Below are positions 7,485 through 14,044 of a stretch of 18,298 nucleotides of DNA, piece after piece (positions within the stretch are counted from its first letter, which is position 1; each line of letters begins with the position of its first letter). The notes beneath the pieces were generated by a model. It saw nothing but the letters and a program-made list of their open reading frames with translations. It had not been told where the DNA came from and ran no database searches. The stretch is from positions 1-18,298 of the forward strand of contig JBMSMQ010000024.1 in NCBI GenBank assembly GCA_049421205.1. The letters are read 5' to 3'. Made by a program: the position numbers and the translations under genes. This stretch comes from JAFMIT01 sp049421205 (GTDB lineage Bacteria > Actinomycetota > Actinomycetes > S36-B12 > UBA5976).

Positions 7485-8501
7485 ATGTCGAATGAAATTG
7501 AACCGCTAATTGCGCCACCAGATTCACTCTTAAGTGACTCGAAAGAGTCTGCAAGCACAGCACTGGGTGCGATGTGGGCAGTGAGGTTGTTTGAAGAAGC
7601 TGTTGATTCCCTTTTCGCCCGAGGTCTGATGCACGGCACTATGCATTTATCCATCGGTCAAGAAGCAAGTGCGGTCGGAGCGTGCGCTGCATTGCGTACA
7701 ACTGATTACATCACGAGCACCCATCGAGGACATGGCCATTGCATTGCAAAAGGCGCAGATCTCACACGGATGATGGCTGAACTTTTGGCGAAACAAACTG
7801 GATACTGCCGTGGTCGAGGTGGCAGTATGCATATTGCCGATGCGAAAACTGGAAACTTAGGCGCTAACGGCATCGTTGCAGGTGGTATTCCAATCGCCGC
7901 AGGCGCTGCACTCGCACAAAAAATGCAAGGAACTGACCGAGTTGTGATGTGTTTCTTTGGTGATGGTGCAACAAATGAAGGTGCATTTCACGAAGCATTA
8001 AATCTTGCGTCAATTTGGGACTTACCAGTTGTGTTTGTGTGTGAAAACAATAAGTATGGAATGTCATTTTCCACTGAGAAGAGTATGAAAGTTGCTCGTA
8101 TCTCAGATCGTGCCTCAGCCTATGCAATTCCAGGTTACACAGTAGAAGGTAATGATGTTGACGAAGTCTTTAAAGTAGCACGCGAAGCGGTTGAACGTGC
8201 ACGCCGAGGTGAAGGTCCTACGTTGATAGAAAACATTACGTATCGCTGGAAGGGCCACTCGAAGAGTGATAAAAATCTTTATCGCACGCGAGAAGAAATA
8301 GAAGATTGGAAAGAGAGAGATCCAATCGAAGCATTTGAAGAGCGTGTGATTGACAAAGGAATTTTGACCCGAGATGAGGTAACTGCAATAGCTGCTTCTA
8401 TGCGTGAGAAAATCAGAACTGCAATTTCAGATGCAACATCTGCACCAGATTCTGATCCCAAAGAATTACTGTCTTCGGTATTTCGACAGGTACAGTCATG
8501 A
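7485..8501 (+). CDS. Acetoin/pyruvate dehydrogenase-type E1 component, alpha subunit
   Basis: Thiamine-diphosphate E1 alpha subunit of a 2-oxoacid or acetoin dehydrogenase complex (338 residues). The ThDP/Mg motif runs from GDGATNEGAFHEA (159-171) to ENN (187-189). The segments HLSIGQEASAVG and TSTHRGHGHCIAKG (79-90), with GRGGSMH and NLGANGIVAGG, resemble acetoin dehydrogenase AcoA more than branched-chain E1, but pyruvate cannot be excluded. The ATG at 7485 follows AGGAG by four bases; an ATG at 7431 in frame would add 18 unrelated residues through the palindrome and is rejected. The gene overlaps the E1 beta gene as ATGA. Main-line pyruvate dehydrogenase in actinobacteria is usually the homodimeric AceE type, so an alpha/beta E1 within a polyol-PTS block points to a dedicated substrate. 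Confidence 0.88.
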   Translation: MSNEIEPLIAPPDSLLSDSKESASTALGAMWAVRLFEEAVDSLFARGLMHGTMHLSIGQEASAVGACAALRTTDYITSTHRGHGHCIAKGADLTRMMAELLAKQTGYCRGRGGSMHIADAKTGNLGANGIVAGGIPIAAGAALAQKMQGTDRVVMCFFGDGATNEGAFHEALNLASIWDLPVVFVCENNKYGMSFSTEKSMKVARISDRASAYAIPGYTVEGNDVDEVFKVAREAVERARRGEGPTLIENITYRWKGHSKSDKNLYRTREEIEDWKERDPIEAFEERVIDKGILTRDEVTAIAASMREKIRTAISDATSAPDSDPKELLSSVFRQVQS

Positions 8502-9487
8502 CCGATCGCATCATCACCTATTCAGAGGCAATCCGCGAAGCAATTGCTCAAGCAATGCAAGAAGACGAATCAGTTTTTATGCTCGGAGAAGACATTGGTG
8601 TTTATGGTGGCGCATTTGGAGTCTCCGGTGATTTGTATCATCGATTTGGTGCAGAGCGAATTCGCGATACACCAATCTCTGAAATGGGAATCGTTGGTGC
8701 AGCAGTAGGTGCCGCACTTGTGGGAATGAAACCAATTGTCGAAATTCAGTTCTCTGACTTCACAGCGCAAGCAATGGATCAGATTGTGAACCAGGCTGCG
8801 AAAATTCATTTTATGCTAGGTGGAGAACTCAGTGTTCCTATGGTGTTGCGTGCACCACTTGGTTCAGGAACTGGTGCAGCAGCTCAGCATTCGCAAAGTC
8901 TTGAAGTGTGGTTTGCTCATGTTCCAGGATTGAAAGTTGTGATGCCCGCAACTGCACAAGATGCAAAAGGCCTTCTACTTTCTGCTATCGATGATCCAAA
9001 TCCAGTTATAGTTCTCGAACACAAATTGCTTTATAAAACTTCGGGCCCAGTCACGGAGTCTGCAACTCGCACTCCGATTGGCGTAAGTCAAGTACTTCGC
9101 ACAGGTTCCAAGGCGGTGGTTGTGGCAACAGGAGTTATGGTGTCTCGTTCACTTGAGGCTGCCGATATTTTGAAAGTAGAAGGTATTGATATTTCTGTTA
9201 TTGATGTTCGAACCCTTTCACCACTAGATATGAAACCAATTGAAGATGCAGTGAGATCTACAGGACGCGTCTTGCTCGTACAAGAAGCACCAAAACACGT
9301 CGGGTTTATGGCAGAAGTTTCAGCGCGACTTGCAGAGAGTGAAAGCCTCTACAGCTTAGAAGCGCCAATAAAACGTCTTGCTGGTTGGGATGTTCCTATC
9401 CCCTATGCCCCACAACTTGAACAAGCGGTCGTACCACAGGTTCCAGATATCGTGACTGCAGTGAAAGATCTACTTCAGGAGCCCTAA
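8498..9487 (+). CDS. Acetoin/pyruvate dehydrogenase-type E1 component, beta subunit
   Basis: The 329-residue transketolase-like beta subunit pairs with E1 alpha in an alpha2-beta2 thiamine enzyme. It has the N-terminal EAIREAIAQAM and GEDIGVYGGAFGVSGDL segments, with RDTPISEMGIVGAAVGAAL (Glu of the ThDP aminopyrimidine pocket). The AQHSQSLEVWFAHVPGL strip is typical of AcoB/PdhB, as are LEHKLLY and the C-terminal transketolase domain with VIDVRTLSPLD. The start overlaps the E1 alpha stop by 4 bp and the stop overlaps the E2 start as TAATG. Stoichiometric coupled translation of the three subunits is therefore likely. Confidence 0.9.
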   Translation: MTDRIITYSEAIREAIAQAMQEDESVFMLGEDIGVYGGAFGVSGDLYHRFGAERIRDTPISEMGIVGAAVGAALVGMKPIVEIQFSDFTAQAMDQIVNQAAKIHFMLGGELSVPMVLRAPLGSGTGAAAQHSQSLEVWFAHVPGLKVVMPATAQDAKGLLLSAIDDPNPVIVLEHKLLYKTSGPVTESATRTPIGVSQVLRTGSKAVVVATGVMVSRSLEAADILKVEGIDISVIDVRTLSPLDMKPIEDAVRSTGRVLLVQEAPKHVGFMAEVSARLAESESLYSLEAPIKRLAGWDVPIPYAPQLEQAVVPQVPDIVTAVKDLLQEP

Positions 9488-10557
9488 TGCCACAAGTCGC
9501 AATCGTGATGCCCAAAATGTCAATGACGATGACTGAAGGTGAGTTACTCGTGTGGCACGTCAAAGTTGGAGATGTCATTACCGCAGGTGATGTGGTGTGT
9601 GAAGTTGCTACGGACAAAGTTGATATGGAAGTTGAAGCTACAGCAAGCGGAACAGTTGTTTCGCTCATTGGTAACCCAGGTGATGTAATTGAAGTAGGAC
9701 TTCCACTCATTATGGTTGAATCCGAAGAAGATGATTTGCTTGCAGGCATTTTTGATGCACCTACTGACGTACAAGAACCCGAAACTGAGACCGCCACTGA
9801 AGTGCACATTGAAACTCCACTGTCAGCAGATTATGTCACTCCAACAAAAGGTGGTCTGGCGACTCCAAAAGCGCGGGCAACAGCACGAGAACACGGTGTT
9901 GATTTACAGGTCGTCACACCGACTAGACCCAGTGGTGTCATCACCCACGAAGATGTGCTTGCAAGAAATGAAACATCACTCGTACAACGTGATTTGGCAT
10001 CTCGACTGAAAACTCGTCTTGCAATTTCGAGAGCACTGAAATCCTCCACAACAATTCCAGCTTTTAGTATGACCTTTGAGACTTCACCTGTTGCACTCGC
10101 GACTGATGAAATCAATCGACTTGTCGTAGTGGTAAGCGCCTGGGCTCAAGCACTTCAGGATCATCCTGAACTTCACGTTAATTGGCAAGAATCAGAAAGT
10201 CACACTTTTAGTGAAGTAGTAGTTGCAATTAGTGTGACGAGTGACAAAGGAGTTGTTACTCCAGCCGTCAATATTTCAAGTGTGACGAATGTTCAGGACT
10301 TGAAGGTGATTCTTGAGAATGCCAAGCAGTCGAAAATCGCACTGGAACACCTGCGCTCTTCCACTTCGGGATTTGCTGATCTTTCTCGACACAATGTGAG
10401 TGCTATGAATTCACTATTAGTTGCACCGCAGTCCACTGCATTGACGCTTTGCGCTCTTGAACCGAATTTCAGATTTAGTATCACCGCTGATCATCGCGTT
10501 TCTGACCCTGCTGATGTGGCACTTCTTGCAGAAACCTTCATCCGAAAACTTCGATAA
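9487..10557 (+). CDS. Dihydrolipoamide acyltransferase (E2) of the acetoin/pyruvate-type complex
   Basis: The 356-residue E2 has one lipoyl domain (1-78) with Lys44 in TDKVDMEV, then an acidic linker. A peripheral-subunit-binding domain follows (ATPKARATAREHGVDL to VITHEDVL, about 125-158), then a compact acyltransferase domain from about 165. The active-site His336 and Asp340 are present, but the usual DHRVxDG reads DHRVSDP, with Pro341 instead of Gly. The segment before VNWQE (about 200-232) is shorter than in typical E2 proteins. The domain may keep activity or be specialised; the sequence alone cannot tell. No E3 (dihydrolipoyl dehydrogenase) gene is in the window, so a shared E3 must be supplied from elsewhere. 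It is last in the three-gene E1-E1-E2 cluster and sorC follows after 118 bp. Confidence 0.87.
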   Translation: MPQVAIVMPKMSMTMTEGELLVWHVKVGDVITAGDVVCEVATDKVDMEVEATASGTVVSLIGNPGDVIEVGLPLIMVESEEDDLLAGIFDAPTDVQEPETETATEVHIETPLSADYVTPTKGGLATPKARATAREHGVDLQVVTPTRPSGVITHEDVLARNETSLVQRDLASRLKTRLAISRALKSSTTIPAFSMTFETSPVALATDEINRLVVVVSAWAQALQDHPELHVNWQESESHTFSEVVVAISVTSDKGVVTPAVNISSVTNVQDLKVILENAKQSKIALEHLRSSTSGFADLSRHNVSAMNSLLVAPQSTALTLCALEPNFRFSITADHRVSDPADVALLAETFIRKLR

Positions 10558-10630
10558 CCTCCCGTTATCAAACTGTAATCAAGAAACGTCGAAATAGTGC
10601 CTCTGGGTTCTTGAATTCCACACATCTCAT

Positions 10631-10662
10631 CTGCACACTTTGGGCAGTTGTTACGACAATTG
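10631..10662 (+). promoter_or_regulatory. Candidate operator region upstream of sorC
   Basis: Two neighbouring dyads precede sorC. CTGCACACTTTGGGCAG (10631-10647) has CTGC/GCAG arms and shares 11 of 17 positions with the palindrome before the E1 alpha gene. CAGTTGTTACGACAATTG (10645-10662) has TTGT/ACAA arms around TACG plus matching outer CA/TG. One or both could be autoregulatory sites for the SorC protein. The assignment rests only on symmetry, similarity and position. Confidence 0.4.
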
Positions 10663-10675
10663 AACGGATGTGACG

Positions 10676-11647
10676 ATGGCACTACCTCGCGATAGAGCAT
10701 TGCTCGTAAAGGCCGCTCGCCTTTACTATGAACAAGAGCTCTCTCAAGACGAAGTTGCCGCTCAAATTGGTGTCTCGCGCTCAAATGTCTCCAGAATGCT
10801 CACCGATGCCCGAGCTCAAGGCATAGTCCAAATCCGCATTGTTGAGCACGCTCTCAGAGATCCTGGACTTGAGTCTCGAATTCGTGAGTTATTACCCATC
10901 AAGAATGTACGGGTTGCGAGATCTCTCAACACGCTAAATGAACTTGCCACTGTTGGTTCCCTCGCAGGTGAGGCAGTTACTGAGCGGTTACGTCCAAATT
11001 CCACCATTGCGGTGAGTTGGGGTAGCACACTTCAGGCTGTGGTCAATGGATTGGAGCCTGACATCACACCTGGTATCAAATTGGTGCCACTCGTAGGTGG
11101 GATGACAGCATTGTCGACCGGCATTAACGGAGATGACTTGATACGACATATGGCTGAGAAATTAGGTGCAACCTATTCGACAGTGCTTGCACCAGTGGTC
11201 GTTAGCAGTCCTGAATCTCGAGATGCATTTATTTCCGAACCATCGGTTTCTAAAGTTCTTGATGAGGCAGCAAATGCCGATATGGCGCTTGTTGGAATTG
11301 GCTCTCGCCACGGTTCATCAACGATGGATCTTTTGACCGAAGCTGGTTTATCCAATGAAACCTTCAACCAACTCACCAGCCAAATGGCAGGTGATGTTGC
11401 GGCCCAACTTTTTGACGTGAACGGCAAGAGTATCAATCATGGGTGGTCAAATCGAATCATCGGTTTGTCCCTTGATCAAATTCGTCGAATACCTTTCGTT
11501 ATAGGTGTTGCATCTGGTGCGAATAAAGCACTCGGAGTAATCGGTGCAATACGAGCTGGCCTAATTTCCGAACTCATCATTTCTTCGTCATGTGCAATGG
11601 CAATCGTTCGCTACCTCGATAGCGAACAAGGATTGAAGGCATCATGA
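10676..11647 (+). CDS. SorC-family sugar-responsive transcriptional regulator
   Basis: The 323-residue regulator has an N-terminal helix-turn-helix (about 22-45; LSQDEVAAQIGVSRSNVSRML). A C-terminal sugar-phosphate-binding domain of the SorC/DeoR-NagB fold follows, with VSWGSTLQAVV, VGIGSRHGSS and the final GVASGANKALGVIGAIRAGLI region. Such proteins are tetrameric repressors or activators whose effector is a phosphorylated intermediate of the pathway they control. I use the ATG at 10676 rather than a GTG two codons earlier; neither has a strong Shine-Dalgarno. It overlaps gutM by ATGA, so regulator and PTS genes form one transcript. By analogy the inducer would be the phosphorylated substrate delivered by the downstream PTS. 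Confidence 0.92.
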   Translation: MALPRDRALLVKAARLYYEQELSQDEVAAQIGVSRSNVSRMLTDARAQGIVQIRIVEHALRDPGLESRIRELLPIKNVRVARSLNTLNELATVGSLAGEAVTERLRPNSTIAVSWGSTLQAVVNGLEPDITPGIKLVPLVGGMTALSTGINGDDLIRHMAEKLGATYSTVLAPVVVSSPESRDAFISEPSVSKVLDEAANADMALVGIGSRHGSSTMDLLTEAGLSNETFNQLTSQMAGDVAAQLFDVNGKSINHGWSNRIIGLSLDQIRRIPFVIGVASGANKALGVIGAIRAGLISELIISSSCAMAIVRYLDSEQGLKAS

Positions 11648-12063
11648 GAATTGCTGCAACCTTATTTGGTGTTGAAATTTGGATTATTTTTGTTGGTATC
11701 GGAATTGGTTGGATTTTCCAACTCATACTTACACACCGACAAGCAATGGGTTTCAATGATGCGTTGAAACCACTTCGTCAACAAGGACGCACAGCTGTCG
11801 GCATCGGTGGTCGACGTTACCGCGGTGGTCGTGCATTTGTTGCACTTGCACAACAAGGAGATAGCGTGGTTGATGCGCGCGTAATGACAGGGTTCACTAC
11901 GTTTGCGCGCCCACTGCCATATCCGAAACTCAATGGACTTTCACTCACTCTGTTAGCAGGGGATGATCCCATCCCTGACCTACCTGCAAAGGTTCGAGAT
12001 GCTGCCCGGATGGCAGCCTCGACTTTGTTGTCTTCGGATGCGAAAGCATCCAAGCCTGAGTAA
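11644..12063 (+). CDS. gutM: GutM-family protein (glucitol operon activator-like)
   Basis: The 139-residue protein has one N-terminal membrane segment (about 8-29), then the GutM pattern: NDALKPLRQQGRTAVGIGGRR, then DARVMTGFTTFARP. E. coli GutM, encoded in the glucitol operon, is described as an activator of that operon, but it carries a similar hydrophobic N-terminus and its mechanism is unclear. It begins inside the sorC stop codon (ATGA) and is separated from the IIC gene by 84 bp containing two small dyads. It is a good marker that the following PTS belongs to the glucitol family. Confidence 0.85.
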   Translation: MRIAATLFGVEIWIIFVGIGIGWIFQLILTHRQAMGFNDALKPLRQQGRTAVGIGGRRYRGGRAFVALAQQGDSVVDARVMTGFTTFARPLPYPKLNGLSLTLLAGDDPIPDLPAKVRDAARMAASTLLSSDAKASKPE

Positions 12064-12073
12064 GTGAAAGAAA

Positions 12074-12101
12074 GGTGTGAGAGATACCTCGTTCTCACAT
12101 C
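12074..12101 (+). repeat. Intercistronic stem-loop between gutM and the IIC gene
   Basis: TGTGAGA (12076-12082) and TCTCACA (12093-12099) form a seven-pair stem around a ten-base loop, extendable by a G-U and a G-C pair. No T-tract follows, so it is not a standard terminator. It may protect or separate mRNA segments or act as a DNA operator. A second small dyad, GTTAC/GTAAC, lies at 12109-12123. Confidence 0.5.
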
Positions 12102-12147
12102 TTCGCCGGTTACAAGTAGTAACTGTTAGAGCACATGGAGGGGTCAT

Positions 12148-12687
12148 ATGACAGAAACCCTTGCACATTGGGCTGAAGTCTTCATCGGAGTCTTCAACCA
12201 AGGTGGACAGGTTCTTCTCAGTCTTATGGGCGGCATTTTGCCAACGTTAGTTGTTTTGCTAACTGCGGTTAATGCACTCATTCGACTTATCGGTCCAGAA
12301 AAGATTGAAGGACTTGGTCGTGCAGCTGCACAGCCAGGAATTCAATGGTACCCAGTTCGATATATGGTGTTGCCATTCCTTGCAGTCTTTTTCTTGACAA
12401 ACCCAATGGCATACACCATGGGACGTTTCTTGCCAGAACGATTTAAGCCAGCGTTTTATGACTCGGCTGTTTCGTTCGTGCATCCGATTCTCGGCATCTT
12501 CCCCCATGCCAACCCAGGCGAGTTGTTTGTTTATGCAGGTATTGCTGCAGGCATCACAACTCTTGGCTTTGGGCTCGGTGATTTGGCTGTCCGTTACCTA
12601 CTCGTAGGTTTGGTCGTCATCTTCATTCGTGGCATCGTGACTGAAACAATCACCAGAATCATGTTGGCACGAAAGGAGAATGCATAA
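12148..12687 (+). CDS. srlA: PTS glucitol-family transporter subunit IIC
   Basis: The 179-residue integral membrane protein is of the glucitol/sorbitol IIC (SrlA/GutA) family. Matching features are the N-terminal FIGVFNQGGQVLLSLMGGILP, then VRYMVLPFLAVFFLTNPMAYTMGRFLPE, then the FGLGDLAVRYLLVGL segment near the C-terminus. Four to five hydrophobic helices are visible. With the separate IIC2 protein encoded next it forms the translocation channel, which phosphorylates the polyol during uptake. The ATG follows GGAGGGG by four bases, one of the best ribosome-binding sites in the block. The next gene starts two bases after its stop. Family membership indicates a polyol-like substrate; sorbitol itself is not proven. 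Confidence 0.93.
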   Translation: MTETLAHWAEVFIGVFNQGGQVLLSLMGGILPTLVVLLTAVNALIRLIGPEKIEGLGRAAAQPGIQWYPVRYMVLPFLAVFFLTNPMAYTMGRFLPERFKPAFYDSAVSFVHPILGIFPHANPGELFVYAGIAAGITTLGFGLGDLAVRYLLVGLVVIFIRGIVTETITRIMLARKENA

Positions 12688-12689
12688 CA

Positions 12690-13235
12690 ATGGACGGAAT
12701 CAATAAGTTACTCGTCACTATTGGTCGAAGTGTCGGCGGTGTTGTCGGTACTCTCTATCAAGCAGGTCGCGACTCCGTGGACACCACGATTCGCAACGTT
12801 ATTCCATTCATGGCGTTCATCTCCTTCATCATCGGCCTTATCTTGGCTACTGGTGTGGGTACCGTCATCGCTGAAGGTATTTCAAGTACAGCAAGCAACT
12901 TCATTGGTTTGCTGATTGTTTCAATCGTGTGTGCGATTCCGATCCTTAGCCCATTGCTAGGGCCCGGTGCTGTTATTGCACAGATCGTTGGAACATTAGT
13001 AGGTACCGAAATTGGTCGAGGAAACATTCCTCCTCAATTAGCGTTGCCAGCACTCTTTGCAATCAACCCACAGGTTGGTTGCGACTTCATCCCTGTTGGT
13101 CTGGCACTCGGCGAAGCTGAACCAGAAACAGTTGAAGTTGGTGTTCCTGCAGTTCTCTTCTCGCGTCTTATAACCGGTCCACTTTCAGTGGTTATCGCTT
13201 ACTTCGCGAGCTTTGGTCTGTATTCAAGCAACTAA
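12690..13235 (+). CDS. PTS glucitol-family transporter, second IIC domain (C-terminal part of SrlE)
   Basis: The 181-residue membrane protein corresponds to the C-terminal membrane half of E. coli SrlE (IIBC). Its diagnostic stretch is GCDFIPVGLALGEAEPETVE, followed by a VGVPAVLFSRLITGPL segment. There are about four hydrophobic segments, with a short amphipathic N-terminus (MDGINKLLVTIGRSVGG). In E. coli the IIB domain is fused in front of this part; here IIB is a separate downstream gene, so SrlE is both split and in reversed order. A strong hairpin separates the two genes. An AAAGGAGA Shine-Dalgarno lies at the end of the IIC gene. No stop-codon accident or frameshift is implied, since the two parts have their own starts and ribosome-binding sites. 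Confidence 0.9.
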   Translation: MDGINKLLVTIGRSVGGVVGTLYQAGRDSVDTTIRNVIPFMAFISFIIGLILATGVGTVIAEGISSTASNFIGLLIVSIVCAIPILSPLLGPGAVIAQIVGTLVGTEIGRGNIPPQLALPALFAINPQVGCDFIPVGLALGEAEPETVEVGVPAVLFSRLITGPLSVVIAYFASFGLYSSN

Positions 13236-13243
13236 ATGCGAAT

Positions 13244-13280
13244 GTGGGGCTGAATCATTATGGTTCAGCCCCACTTCTTT
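13244..13280 (+). terminator. Strong stem-loop inside the PTS operon, terminator- or attenuator-like
   Basis: A perfect 11-bp inverted repeat, GTGGGGCTGAA (13244-13254) and TTCAGCCCCAC (13264-13274), encloses a nine-base loop and is followed by TTCTTT. The stem is GC-rich at its base. The T-tract is short and interrupted, so termination may be partial. It lies between IIC2 and IIB of the same transporter, where it could lower expression of the downstream genes or stabilise the upstream mRNA. The IIB gene has its own GAAAGGTAG ribosome-binding site after it. Confidence 0.7.
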
Positions 13281-13304
13281 AACTAATAATGAAAGGTAGT
13301 AACG

Positions 13305-13676
13305 ATGGCTGACTACAAGGCAGTAAAAATTGAAGCTGGTAAAGGTGGTTGGGGTGGACCTTTGACCATTACTCCAACTGAAGATCGAAAACTCGTGTAT
13401 TGCGTCACAGGTGGTGGCATCCATCCAGTAGCAGAAAGAATTGCTGAACTCTCTGGTGGTGAAACATTTGATGGTTTTAAAAGTAGTGCACCATTTGAAA
13501 AAATCGCTGTTGCAGTAATTGATTGTGGTGGAACGGCACGTGTTGGTGTGTATCCAATGAAGAAAGTACCAACAGTTGATATTCATGCTACAAGTCCTGC
13601 AGGACCACTTGCACAATTCATTACTGCAGAACTATTCGTATCCGGAGTAAAGCCAGACAATATTTCGCTGGCCTAA
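13305..13676 (+). CDS. srlE: PTS glucitol-family transporter subunit IIB (N-terminal part of SrlE)
   Basis: The 123-residue cytoplasmic IIB protein accepts phosphate from IIA on a cysteine and passes it to the sugar in the IIC channel. Its sequence follows the N-terminal domain of E. coli SrlE: GKGGWGGPL (12-20), the TGGGIHPVAERIAELSGG helix, the phospho-cysteine Cys74 in VIDCGGTARVG, then IHATSPAGPLAQFI and a VSGVKPDNI tail. It is free-standing rather than fused to the membrane domain. A stem-loop precedes it and the IIA gene follows after one base. Confidence 0.92.
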   Translation: MADYKAVKIEAGKGGWGGPLTITPTEDRKLVYCVTGGGIHPVAERIAELSGGETFDGFKSSAPFEKIAVAVIDCGGTARVGVYPMKKVPTVDIHATSPAGPLAQFITAELFVSGVKPDNISLA

Positions 13677-13677
13677 T

Positions 13678-14043
13678 ATGACAACTGTTTACTCCACAAC
13701 CGTCACTCAGATTGGTGAACTTGTCGAGAGTTTTCGCGCCGCTGGATACCTTGTATTCTTCGGCGCGAATGCTCCGGAAGAACTTCACGATTTTTGTATC
13801 TTGCATGAAGTTGATAGTCAATCTGATTCACTTCAAGTAGGTGATGTCGTCACGATTGGAGACATAAAACTTGAAGTGCTCGCGGTAGGAGATGTAGCTA
13901 ATGAGAACCTTATGAACCTCGGGCATCTAAATCTCAAAGCAAATGGTTTACAGGAAGCGGAACTACCAGGCGACGTCAATGTCCAAACAGGAGAATTACC
14001 TGTTCTAACAGTCGGACAAATCGTCACAATCACAAGGAACTGA
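13678..14043 (+). CDS. srlB: PTS glucitol-family transporter subunit IIA
   Basis: The 121-residue IIA protein of the glucitol family takes the phosphoryl group from HPr. The active-site histidine is His43 (FCILHE), at the same number as in E. coli SrlB. Other matches are the start VYSTTVTQIG (4-13), VGDVANENLMNLGHLNL and LQEAELPGDVNV. The start is one base after the IIB stop, and the next gene begins one base after its own stop, giving a coupled IIB-IIA-oxidoreductase string. The divergent HPr gene earlier in the window is its likely phosphodonor. Confidence 0.93.
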   Translation: MTTVYSTTVTQIGELVESFRAAGYLVFFGANAPEELHDFCILHEVDSQSDSLQVGDVVTIGDIKLEVLAVGDVANENLMNLGHLNLKANGLQEAELPGDVNVQTGELPVLTVGQIVTITRN

Positions 14044-14044
14044 A

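Noticed and set aside
10558..10630. Terminator after the E2 gene
   Set aside because: TCAAGAA and TTCTTGA can pair but across a long loop with no T-tract, so the end of the dehydrogenase transcript is not visible.
13224..13616. Long minus-strand open frame opposite the IIC2-IIB junction
   Set aside because: Its translation is rich in Cys, Trp and Asn, matches no family, crosses the hairpin and lies opposite the clear IIB gene. It is a shadow frame.
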